Part shown: positions 34,640 through 42,222 of the stretch, piece by piece
How the letters are laid out: the number at the start of each line of letters is the position of its first letter
Position numbering within the stretch: the stretch's first letter is position 1
Assembly: GCF_019916085.1 (NCBI RefSeq)
Contig: NZ_CP049834.1
Coordinates: 852,501 to 916,500, forward strand
From: Aquirufa lenticrescens
GTDB lineage: Bacteria > Bacteroidota > Bacteroidia > Cytophagales > Spirosomataceae
DNA: 64,000 bases
Direction of reading: 5' to 3'
The notes under the pieces: generated by a model
Seen by the model: only the letters and a program-made list of their open reading frames with translations
Databases searched by the model: none
What the model was told of the DNA's origin: nothing
Program-made: the position numbers and the translations under genes

Positions 34640-34736
34640 TTTTTTAAAGGTTCGTTTAAGGGGAGGTTGAGTAATGAATGTACGCTTATGTACAATTGAA
34701 TGCATTTTATAAACTAATTTTTTGGTTATTGGTTTT

Positions 34737-34744
34737 CAAAATTA
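34737..34744 (-). promoter_or_regulatory. ispH promoter -7 element
   Basis: On the minus strand TAATTTTG matches TAnnTTTG. The predicted transcript start (~34731) leaves 25 bases to the upstream ATG (34705) or ~90 bases to the preferred ATG (34639). Confidence 0.5.
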
Positions 34745-34808
34745 CGACATCTACGGCAATTAATCATTTTTTGTGGCTAATTTGCATCTCATTAAATTCA
34801 ACCCCTTT

Positions 34809-35174
34809 ATGGAATTCGAGCCGATAGTAGTGAAAGAAGAATGGGAGATGATTCTCGATTTTTTCGAAAACTCGTTTGGTAAGCGTCCCACAGAAATGGA
34901 ACCGATCTTGTTGATGATTGGGGTACAAGAATTAGGACAAGGACACGCGCATTTTACCAAAGAACAAAAGCAAGATCTCCTACACATCGCCACTTGTAAA
35001 GTGTTGAGCTATAGCGATTTTTACCGTTTGGATGGCTTGGATGAAGAAGGTTGGCCACATTGGGAGAATGTACAAGGAATTCCATCGCTTCCTTTAAAAG
35101 AGCAAGAAATCCTCTTAAAAGCACACATCATTCATTATTTCAAAACCGAGGTATTCCCGAATGAAGATCATTAG
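34809..35174 (+). CDS. Conserved hypothetical protein upstream of xth
   Basis: 121 aa, acidic and soluble. I do not recognise a named domain. Visible features are MEFEPIVVKEEWEMIL, the motif GVQELGQGHAHFTKEQK, and a C-terminal helix LKEQEILLKAHIIHYFK. The ATG at 34809 is chosen over a GTG at 34773, because a TAATTTGC promoter-like box lies at 34778-34785, inside the longer ORF. It overlaps the exonuclease III gene by 14 bases, so the two are translationally coupled; this suggests, but does not show, a link to DNA metabolism. Confidence 0.7.
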   Translation: MEFEPIVVKEEWEMILDFFENSFGKRPTEMEPILLMIGVQELGQGHAHFTKEQKQDLLHIATCKVLSYSDFYRLDGLDEEGWPHWENVQGIPSLPLKEQEILLKAHIIHYFKTEVFPNEDH

Positions 35175-35925
35175 TTATAACGTGAACGGCATTCGTGCCG
35201 CGATGACAAAAGGTTTCGTTTCTTGGCTTCAAGAAGAAAATCCAGATATCGTCTGCATTCAAGAATTGAAGGCGGAAGTGGAACAAGTGGATTTAAGCGA
35301 AATTTTCGCTTTAGGCTACGAGGTATATTGGCATTCCGCACAGAAAAAAGGCTATTCTGGTGTAGCTATTTTCAGTAAAATTAGGCCAAATAACGTATCA
35401 GTGGGTTGCGGTATCGATAAATACGATGCTGAAGGTCGCGTGTTACGTGCTGATTATGACGGATTTTCCGTGATGAGTGTGTATATGCCATCCGGCTCTA
35501 GCGGTGATGAAAGACAAGCTTTCAAAATGGATTGGTTAAGCGATTTCCAAAACTACATCAATGCCCTGAAGATTGAATTCCCGAATTTAGTCATCGCAGG
35601 CGATTACAATATTTGCCATAAAGCGATTGACATTCATAACCCGAAAGGCAACGCGAATAGTTCTGGTTTCCTACCGGAAGAACGCGAATGGATGGACGGA
35701 TTTGTGAGCCGCGGATTTGTAGATTCATTTAGAGCCATTAATTCCGAACCACACCACTACAGTTGGTGGTCCTACCGCGCGGGAGCTCGAGGGAAGAATT
35801 TGGGCTGGCGAATAGATTACCAGATGGTGTCTGAGGCTTTGGCAGAAAAAATCCAACACGCCTCTATCCTTCCGGATGTCAAACATTCCGATCATTGCCC
35901 TATTGTACTACTTTTAAATAGCTAA
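35161..35925 (+). CDS. xth: Exodeoxyribonuclease III (AP endonuclease)
   Basis: 254 aa. MKIISYNVNGIRAAM (Asn), IQELKAE (catalytic Glu ~34), GDYNICH (Asp, Asn), SWWSYRAGARGKNLGWRIDY and HSDHCPI (catalytic His near the end) are all expected for the ExoIII/APE1 family. It cleaves DNA 5' of abasic sites in base excision repair and removes 3' blocks. The start ATG lies inside the end of the upstream gene. It is second in a four-gene set ending with a RecB-like nuclease. Confidence 0.96.
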   Translation: MKIISYNVNGIRAAMTKGFVSWLQEENPDIVCIQELKAEVEQVDLSEIFALGYEVYWHSAQKKGYSGVAIFSKIRPNNVSVGCGIDKYDAEGRVLRADYDGFSVMSVYMPSGSSGDERQAFKMDWLSDFQNYINALKIEFPNLVIAGDYNICHKAIDIHNPKGNANSSGFLPEEREWMDGFVSRGFVDSFRAINSEPHHYSWWSYRAGARGKNLGWRIDYQMVSEALAEKIQHASILPDVKHSDHCPIVLLLNS

Positions 35926-35929
35926 ATCT

Positions 35930-36232
35930 ATGCACTTCGAAAAACACGTATTTATCTGCGCTAACGACAAAGATGCCCCTAAAAAATGTTGCGGTTCTGG
36001 TCACGGAACGGAATTAGTCGACGCTTTCCGCGCGAGCTATGCCGCTCAAGGCGGAACAGCAAAAATACGCGTCCAAAAATCAGGCTGCCTTGATTTCTGC
36101 GGAAAAGGCCCCACCATGGTCGTTTATCCAGAGGGCGTTTTCTACGGTAATGTACAAGTGGAAGATGTAGCAGAGATCACTAAATTGCATTTAATCGAAG
36201 ACGAAATTGTGACTCGCCTCCAAATTCAATAA
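35930..36232 (+). CDS. Thioredoxin-like (2Fe-2S) ferredoxin
   Basis: 100 aa. The segments HVFICAND, KKCCGSGHG and QKSGCLDFCGKGPTMVVYP place cysteines in the C-x(~10)-C ... C-x3-C pattern of thioredoxin-fold [2Fe-2S] ferredoxins (NuoE-like and Shethna-like small proteins). It is a small electron carrier in the cytosol; the redox partner is unknown. It lies 4 bases after xth and 8 bases before the RecB-like gene, so is likely co-transcribed. Confidence 0.88.
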   Translation: MHFEKHVFICANDKDAPKKCCGSGHGTELVDAFRASYAAQGGTAKIRVQKSGCLDFCGKGPTMVVYPEGVFYGNVQVEDVAEITKLHLIEDEIVTRLQIQ

Positions 36233-36240
36233 ATTGCGTT

Positions 36241-36864
36241 ATGATTTACCGCTTATATCCTACGCTTTTAAATTCCTTTAACCTTTATGTGAGCCAATCC
36301 CGTGATGGAAATGGCAAAATCATCGTGGATGAAATCGAGCTAATCGATCGCATCAACCGCGTGCGTAAACCTACGACGAATGCGCAACAAAAAGGGATTG
36401 ATTTTGAACGAGCGGTAACTTTGGGTGAAAACGAAGAAGCATTTGCGGAGGGAATCATCGATCAAGCGCGTGAATTATTACCCGCCAAATACAAGACCCA
36501 GTTTTATGTAGAATCGCGCTACAAGAACGCGCAGATCTACGGCTACATTGATGGCGTAGGTGATTCGGTGGCTTTTGACCTAAAAAGTACGGCCTATTAC
36601 GAGCCAAATCGCTTTTTGACTAACCACCAAAACCTGTATTTATTAGGTCTACAGAAATACGGTATTGAGCGCCTAGACTACGTTATTACGGACTTCAAAC
36701 AGGTGTATGTGGAATCTTACGATGTGAAAAATATCGATTTCAGCTTTCAATACGACCAGATCGAAAAGTTCATTTTGTTCTTAGAGGAGAACAAGAAATT
36801 CATTCGAGACAAAAAGATTTTTGACCGTAAATCGAGCGATAATCAATTATCGATTTTCGAGTAA
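36241..36864 (+). CDS. Putative RecB-like PD-(D/E)XK nuclease with C-terminal clamp-binding-like motif
   Basis: 207 aa. No named family is recognised, but the catalytic pattern of RecB/Cas4-type nucleases is visible: Glu56 in GIDFERAV, Asp104 in GYIDGVGD, Asp113 and Lys115 in AFDLKST, and Gln130-x-x-Tyr133 in HQNLYLLG. The last residues, QLSIFE (202-207), resemble the sliding-clamp-binding consensus QLxLF. It therefore may be a DNA nuclease recruited by the replication clamp; this is inference. It follows xth and a ferredoxin in one transcript. The end overlaps the yjjG-like gene by 18 bases on the other strand. Confidence 0.7.
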   Translation: MIYRLYPTLLNSFNLYVSQSRDGNGKIIVDEIELIDRINRVRKPTTNAQQKGIDFERAVTLGENEEAFAEGIIDQARELLPAKYKTQFYVESRYKNAQIYGYIDGVGDSVAFDLKSTAYYEPNRFLTNHQNLYLLGLQKYGIERLDYVITDFKQVYVESYDVKNIDFSFQYDQIEKFILFLEENKKFIRDKKIFDRKSSDNQLSIFE

Positions 36865-37530
36865 GCTCCTCAATTGATCCAAATGCTGGATTTCGTGTGG
36901 CAAATCCGTTGCTACAGAAAAGGGATTGTAATGAATCGCTGGAATTCCCACGTTCATCGCTCCCCTGACATCAGCCTCTACGTGATCCCCGATCATCAAA
37001 GCGTCCTCCGCTTGAATCCCAGCACGAGATAAGGCATATTCAAAAAACAAAGGACTCGGCTTCTTCGTCCCCACTTGCTGGGACGTAATAATCTCTTTGA
37101 AAAAGGAGCGCATCCCAGCGCCTTCAATCTTCACATATTGGATATCGTCGAAGCCATTCGTCAAAATGTACAAAGGAAAATGGGCCGCTAAATCTTGAAT
37201 GATTTCAAATGCGCCCGGCATCAAATTCGTCTTCCGGGGTGCACGCTCGAGGTATTTATCGCCAAATTCTTCGGCAGGACCTTCGACGCCCAATTCTTGA
37301 AAAAAGCGCACAAAGCGCGTTTCCCTTAATTCCGCCTGCGAGATTTCGCCTGCCGCATATTGGTCCCACAAACCATTATTGATTTTTTCAAAGGTCGCCC
37401 AGTAGCTTAAGGGTTCAATGGTTAGTGCGTATTCGGCGGCTAAATCCAGTAAAACTTCTTTGGCATTTAGGTCGTGATCCCACAGCGTGTGATCCCAGTC
37501 AAAAAAAAGTGCTTTCGGGCTAAAATTCAT
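36847..37530 (-). CDS. YjjG family noncanonical pyrimidine nucleotidase (HAD hydrolase)
   Basis: 227 aa. HAD motif I is FFDWDHTLWD (nucleophile Asp11, Asp13), motif II ILTNGFD, motif III Lys in VGTKKPSP, and motif IV MIGDHVEADVRGA. The overall pattern matches YjjG, which dephosphorylates unusual pyrimidine nucleotides. It is monocistronic; its promoter box TACCTTTG ends only four bases before the ATG, so the mRNA may be leaderless. The substrate assignment is by family only. Confidence 0.9.
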   Translation of the reverse strand: MNFSPKALFFDWDHTLWDHDLNAKEVLLDLAAEYALTIEPLSYWATFEKINNGLWDQYAAGEISQAELRETRFVRFFQELGVEGPAEEFGDKYLERAPRKTNLMPGAFEIIQDLAAHFPLYILTNGFDDIQYVKIEGAGMRSFFKEIITSQQVGTKKPSPLFFEYALSRAGIQAEDALMIGDHVEADVRGAMNVGIPAIHYNPFSVATDLPHEIQHLDQLRSLLENR

Positions 37531-37534
37531 GTAA

Positions 37535-37542
37535 CAAAGGTA
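37535..37542 (-). promoter_or_regulatory. Possible leaderless promoter of the yjjG-like gene
   Basis: On the minus strand TACCTTTG (37542-37535) is four bases upstream of the ATG (37530). It lies nearly back to back with the plus-strand TACCTTTG at 37552-37559. Confidence 0.5.
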
Positions 37543-37551
37543 ATAATAACT

Positions 37552-37559
37552 TACCTTTG
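37552..37559 (+). promoter_or_regulatory. Promoter -7 element of the DnaQ-type exonuclease gene
   Basis: TACCTTTG, 24 bases before the ATG at 37584. It is divergent from the yjjG-like promoter, with only nine bases between the two -7 boxes. Confidence 0.55.
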
Positions 37560-37583
37560 CTTTAGCCCATTTTAAAATATCCT

Positions 37584-38393
37584 ATGGAACATCAATTACA
37601 GCTAAAGAGACCTCTCGCATTTTTCGATTTAGAGACGACGGGTATACAGATTAACCGCGATCGCATAGTCGAGATTTCGATTGCCAAAGCCAATCTAGAC
37701 GGAACCGTGGAGGTAAAAACGCGTCGCGTGAATCCAGGCATTCCCATTCCTTTGGAGGCTTCTTTAGTGCACGGCATCTACGATGATGATGTGAAAGAGG
37801 AACCTACTTTTCGAATGGTGGCTCGCTCACTTTCCACCTTTTTAGATGGTTGCGATCTTGCGGGATTTAATTCCAATCGTTTCGATGTGCCTATGCTGGT
37901 AGAGGAAATGCTACGCGCTGAGGTAGATTTCGATATGAAAAACAGAAAATTAGTGGATGCGCAACGCATTTTCCATTTAATGGAGCCGCGTAATTTAACC
38001 GCTGCCTACCAATTTTACTGTGGCAAAGAATTAATCGGAGCACACGGAGCTGAGGCGGATGTGTTAGCGACTTTAGAAGTACTGAACGCGCAGGTGAAAC
38101 ACTATGCGAACAAGTCGATCAAGGATGCAGAAGGAAAAGAAGTATTCCCGATCCAAAACGACATGGACAAGCTACACGAACTAAGTGCCTCGAATTCAAT
38201 TGACTACGCTAATCGTATGGCCTATAATAAAGACCGAGTGGCTTGCTTTAATTTTGGCAAACACATAGGTAGACCTGTGCTCGAAGTATTGAAGTCTGAC
38301 CCATCCTATTACGACTGGATGATGAAGGGTGATTTCCCGATGGATACCAAGCGCAAACTGACCGAAATAAAATTGCAAGGTTTTCAGCGTTAA
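37584..38393 (+). CDS. DnaQ-family 3'-5' exonuclease with C-terminal DUF3820-like segment
   Basis: 269 aa. ExoI FFDLETTGI (Asp15, Glu17), ExoII AGFNSNRFDVPML (Asp) and ExoIII HGAEADVLATL (His, Asp) are the DEDDh residues of DnaQ exonucleases. The C-terminal ~60 aa (FNFGKHIGRP through MKGDFPMDTK) resembles the DUF3820 module that often follows such domains. It is not a full PolIII epsilon equivalent by itself; a DNA or RNA trimming role is likely. It has its own promoter divergent from the yjjG-like gene. Confidence 0.9.
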   Translation: MEHQLQLKRPLAFFDLETTGIQINRDRIVEISIAKANLDGTVEVKTRRVNPGIPIPLEASLVHGIYDDDVKEEPTFRMVARSLSTFLDGCDLAGFNSNRFDVPMLVEEMLRAEVDFDMKNRKLVDAQRIFHLMEPRNLTAAYQFYCGKELIGAHGAEADVLATLEVLNAQVKHYANKSIKDAEGKEVFPIQNDMDKLHELSASNSIDYANRMAYNKDRVACFNFGKHIGRPVLEVLKSDPSYYDWMMKGDFPMDTKRKLTEIKLQGFQR

Positions 38394-38428
38394 GGCATTT
38401 TTGATGTCGAGGCTATCAGATATTTTCG

Positions 38429-38436
38429 TATTTTTG
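38429..38436 (+). promoter_or_regulatory. nuoK promoter -7 element
   Basis: TATTTTTG matches TAnnTTTG, 62 bases before the nuoK ATG. It would start the nuoKLMN transcript. Confidence 0.5.
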
Positions 38437-38498
38437 CCTCGCATAAATGCATTTTTTGGACGGGCTTTTGCCTGAAGCCTTTGTTATTATTTAAGACT

Positions 38499-38828
38499 AT
38501 GCAATCAATACCAGAAATTATCCGTACGATTCCATTGACCCATTACATTATGCTGAGCTCAGCTTTGTTTTGCATTGGTATTATGGGCGTATTAACACGT
38601 AGAAATGCGATCATCGTTTTTATGGCGATCGAATTAATGCTAAATGCTGTTAACTTATTGTTAGCCGCCTTTTCTTCCTACTATTCTGACCCAGCAGGTC
38701 AAATTTTCGTATTCTTCATTATGGCCGTGGCCGCAGCAGAAGTCGCTGTAGGTTTAGCCATTATTGTGATGATTTACCGAAATATTCAAAGCATCGATAT
38801 CGGTGTTCTTAACAAATTGAAAAACTAA
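38499..38828 (+). CDS. nuoK: NADH-quinone oxidoreductase subunit K
   Basis: 109 aa with three membrane segments. [14 protein letters not shown] and [15 protein letters not shown] carry the two conserved membrane glutamates of the proton path. The ATG at 38499 is used; a TTG six codons upstream is possible but adds an odd MLLFKT. It is the first gene of nuoKLMN, with 27 bases to nuoL. nuoJ and the earlier nuo genes do not precede it. Confidence 0.95.
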   Translation: MQSIPEIIRTIPLTHYIMLSSALFCIGIMGVLTRRNAIIVFMAIELMLNAVNLLLAAFSSYYSDPAGQIFVFFIMAVAAAEVAVGLAIIVMIYRNIQSIDIGVLNKLKN

Positions 38829-38855
38829 TTAAGCGCCCTATTCCGCCCAATTAAT

Positions 38856-40739
38856 ATGTCTTTACTATTCCTCATTCCACTATTACCCTTATTAGGCTTT
38901 GCTATTAATGGTTTAGCGCACCCGAAATTACCGAAGCAAATCGCGGGCATCATTGGAACTATTCCTCCCTTGGTTGCCTTCGCTTTATCACTTCAGTTAT
39001 TCTTGAATTTTGACGGTCAGGCACAGATCCTTCCCATAGCGGATTGGATCAAAGTAAGTTCTTTAGAGATCCCATTTGCCTTCCAAATCGATCAATTATC
39101 GATTTTAATGCTCTTAGTAATCACGGGAGTGGGCACCTTGATTCACGTGTATTCGATCGGGTATATGTCCCACGATGCGGGTTTTGGCAAGTTTTTTGCC
39201 TTTTTGAACCTGTTCGTCTTCTTTATGTTGATCCTCGTTTTAGGGGCTAACTTCACAGTCTTGTTCATCGGTTGGGAAGGCGTAGGTTTGTGCTCTTATC
39301 TATTGATCGGATTCTGGAACCAAAAGAATTCTTACGGAGATGCAGCGCGCAAGGCCTTCATTATGAACCGTATTGGTGACTTAGGTTTCTTAGTGGGGAT
39401 CTTTTTATTGATCCAGGATTTTGGCACAACCGATTACCAAACGATTTTCACTGCCATCCAAAGTGGCGATTATACGACTGATTTAAGCATCATCGCTTTC
39501 TGTTTATTCATCGGTGCGATGGGTAAATCAGCACAAATTCCTTTGTTTACTTGGCTTCCAGATGCGATGGCGGGTCCTACACCGGTTTCGGCTTTGATTC
39601 ACGCGGCGACGATGGTGACAGCGGGTATTTACATGGTGATTCGTGCGAATGCCTTGTTTGAATTAAGCCCTGAAGTATTGCATTTTGTAGGTTGGATTGG
39701 TCTAGCAACGGCCTTGTTAGGCGCAGCGATTGGTCTTTTCCAGAACGATATCAAGAAAGTCCTTGCCTATTCAACGGTATCTCAATTAGGATACATGTTT
39801 ATGGGCTTAGGCGCCTCAGCTTACACGGCCTCATTCTTCCATGTGATGACACACGCGTTCTTCAAGGCCCTTCTTTTCTTAGGAGCGGGTTCTGTGATTC
39901 ACGCCATGTCAGACGAACAAGATATTCGCCGCATGGGTGGATTGAAATCGAAGATGCCTATCACGTTCATCACGTTTATGTTAGGAACCATCGCGATTGC
40001 GGGTATTCCTCCATTTGCCGGTTTCTTCTCGAAAGATGAGATCCTAGCGAGCCTTTACCACCACGATCCTATCATGTGGAGTTTAGCGATTTTGGGTTCT
40101 GCTTTGACATCCTTCTATATGTTCCGTGTATTCATTTTGACATTCTACGGAGAGTTCAGAGGAACGGAAAAACAAGCGCATCATTTACATGAATCGCCTA
40201 TCACGATGACCTTACCGTTGATTATTTTAGCGGTATTCTCTGTGGGTGGCGGTTTAATCAACTTACCTCACTTCGCGGGAGGAAATGAATTCTTAGCGCA
40301 TTGGTTAGCGCCCTTATTGCCAGAAGCTGGAGAAGCGGGAGAAGTCAACTTCTTGAGTTTAGAAGGTGGCGCACCACTTTTAGCAGCATTCTTGCCAGCC
40401 TTCTTAGCCATCTACGTTTTTGGCATGCAGAAATCAGTACCATCTGAAGACTCGGAGATTTCCGGTATTCAAAAGATCATCTACCACAAATTCTATATCG
40501 ATGAATTGTACGACATGCTTTTTGTGAAGCCTATCGCTTTCTTATCGAACTTCTTCTTCCAAGTGATCGACTTCTTAGTGATCGACTTGTTCGTAGAAGG
40601 TTTAGGACGTTTTGTGAAATATGCTTCGAGCGAGTTCCGTAGAGTCCAAACAGGAAACGTAGGCATCTACCTATTCTGTATGGTCGCGGCCATCGTTGTC
40701 ATCTTATTTGTTAGTTTAAAAAGTACGATCCTTCAATAA
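38856..40739 (+). CDS. nuoL: NADH-quinone oxidoreductase subunit L
   Basis: 627 aa, the largest proton-pumping subunit of complex I, with about 16 membrane segments and a C-terminal lateral helix. Key residues: Glu in GWEGVGLCSYLLIGFW (~residue 144), Lys in GAMGKSAQIPLFTWLPDAM, His-rich SALIHAATMVTAGIYM. Its relatives in Mrp antiporters lack the nuoK/M/N neighbours seen here, which confirms nuoL. 18 bases to nuoM. Confidence 0.97.
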   Translation: MSLLFLIPLLPLLGFAINGLAHPKLPKQIAGIIGTIPPLVAFALSLQLFLNFDGQAQILPIADWIKVSSLEIPFAFQIDQLSILMLLVITGVGTLIHVYSIGYMSHDAGFGKFFAFLNLFVFFMLILVLGANFTVLFIGWEGVGLCSYLLIGFWNQKNSYGDAARKAFIMNRIGDLGFLVGIFLLIQDFGTTDYQTIFTAIQSGDYTTDLSIIAFCLFIGAMGKSAQIPLFTWLPDAMAGPTPVSALIHAATMVTAGIYMVIRANALFELSPEVLHFVGWIGLATALLGAAIGLFQNDIKKVLAYSTVSQLGYMFMGLGASAYTASFFHVMTHAFFKALLFLGAGSVIHAMSDEQDIRRMGGLKSKMPITFITFMLGTIAIAGIPPFAGFFSKDEILASLYHHDPIMWSLAILGSALTSFYMFRVFILTFYGEFRGTEKQAHHLHESPITMTLPLIILAVFSVGGGLINLPHFAGGNEFLAHWLAPLLPEAGEAGEVNFLSLEGGAPLLAAFLPAFLAIYVFGMQKSVPSEDSEISGIQKIIYHKFYIDELYDMLFVKPIAFLSNFFFQVIDFLVIDLFVEGLGRFVKYASSEFRRVQTGNVGIYLFCMVAAIVVILFVSLKSTILQ

Positions 40740-40757
40740 TCCGATCGCAACATAGCT

Positions 40758-42203
40758 ATGTATCTACTATTTATACTTTTATTTCCGCTTTTGATTGGGT
40801 CAGCATTGTTGATCTTCAAGCCAAAGAACGCGTTCGCTATTTCCCTAGCGGCATCCATTATTGAATTAGCGGCCACCGCCTTTGTATTAAAAGAAGCTAG
40901 CCTTAACCCTGTTTCCTTTTCTGCTCCTTGGGTAGCGGAAGCGGGTTTATCCTTCTCATTGTATGTGGATGGAATCAGCGGGGTTTTAATCGGACTTTGT
41001 GCCTTGTTAGTTCCTTTCATCGTAGCAACAACAGCTAATACGGATCGTGCAAACAACTCCCAATTCCAGGGTTTAATGTTAGCGATGCAAACAGCTTTAA
41101 TGGGAGCGTTTTTAGCAAAAGATGCGTTCTTGTTCTATTTCTTCTTCGAAGCATCCTTATTACCGATCTATTTCTTAGCAGCAATTTATGGTGGCGAAAA
41201 CAAGAATGCGATTACGTTTAAGTTCTTTGTATACACCTTGTTTGGCTCTTTATTCTTCTTAATCGCCTTAGTTTATGTGTATTTACAAACACCGGGCGAG
41301 TTTCACACAGCAGATATCGAGGTTTTATACCAAACAGCGAAAGGCTTAAGCGCTGATCAACAAGGGTATTTATTTGCTGCTTTCTTCTTGGCATTCGCCA
41401 TTAAGATGCCTGTATTCCCATTCCACACGTGGCAACCAGATACTTATACCGTGGCTCCTGCGCAAGGAACGATGTTATTATCGGGTATTATGTTGAAAAT
41501 GGGTACGTACGGAGTAATTCGTTTGGTCTTACCTATGTTCCCTTTAGGCGTAGCGACTTGGGGTTTAACGGCATCGATCTTATCGGTGATTGGTGTGATT
41601 TACGGTTCGATTATCGCTATTCAGCAAAAAGACGCGAAACGCTTATTAGCTTATTCGTCTTTTGCGCACGTGGGCTTGATGTCTGCCGGTATTTTATCTG
41701 GAAGCATCGAAGGTATTCAAGGCGCCTTGTACCAAATGTTATCGCACGGTATAAACATCATCGGTTTATTCTTCGTGATTGAAATCATCGAACGCAGAAC
41801 AAAATCGAGAGAGATCGCACAATTAGGCGGTATCACCCAATTCTCGTATCCTTTGACGGTCACTTTCGTGATCTTGAGTTTAGGATCAGTGGCGTTACCA
41901 TTAACGAATGGTTTCATCGGGGAGTTCTTGTTATTGAAAAGTGTATTCGACCAAAATCTAGTTCTAGGCATCATCGCCGGGATCACCATCATCTTAGGTG
42001 CTGTGTATACGTTGCGTTTGATTCAGAAATCGATGTTCGGAAATGTATCACGTATTACGGCTGATTTTGCAGACCTAACGTTTGCAGAGAAAGCGGTGTT
42101 AATTCCCTTGAGCGCCTTGGTTATCGTAGGCGGAATTTTCCCTTCAACAGTTTTAGGTTTTAGTGAGCCAGCGGTTCAGCAATTAATCCAATGGTTCAAA
42201 TAA
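40758..42203 (+). CDS. nuoM: NADH-quinone oxidoreductase subunit M
   Basis: 481 aa, about 14 membrane segments, antiporter-like proton-pumping subunit. Conserved Glu in FEASLLPIYFLAA, Lys in AIKMPVFPFHTWQPDTY, and LLSGIMLKMGTYGVIR. It lies between nuoL (18-base gap) and nuoN (19-base gap). Confidence 0.97.
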   Translation: MYLLFILLFPLLIGSALLIFKPKNAFAISLAASIIELAATAFVLKEASLNPVSFSAPWVAEAGLSFSLYVDGISGVLIGLCALLVPFIVATTANTDRANNSQFQGLMLAMQTALMGAFLAKDAFLFYFFFEASLLPIYFLAAIYGGENKNAITFKFFVYTLFGSLFFLIALVYVYLQTPGEFHTADIEVLYQTAKGLSADQQGYLFAAFFLAFAIKMPVFPFHTWQPDTYTVAPAQGTMLLSGIMLKMGTYGVIRLVLPMFPLGVATWGLTASILSVIGVIYGSIIAIQQKDAKRLLAYSSFAHVGLMSAGILSGSIEGIQGALYQMLSHGINIIGLFFVIEIIERRTKSREIAQLGGITQFSYPLTVTFVILSLGSVALPLTNGFIGEFLLLKSVFDQNLVLGIIAGITIILGAVYTLRLIQKSMFGNVSRITADFADLTFAEKAVLIPLSALVIVGGIFPSTVLGFSEPAVQQLIQWFK

Positions 42204-42222
42204 AATAGTATTAAAAAGCATT

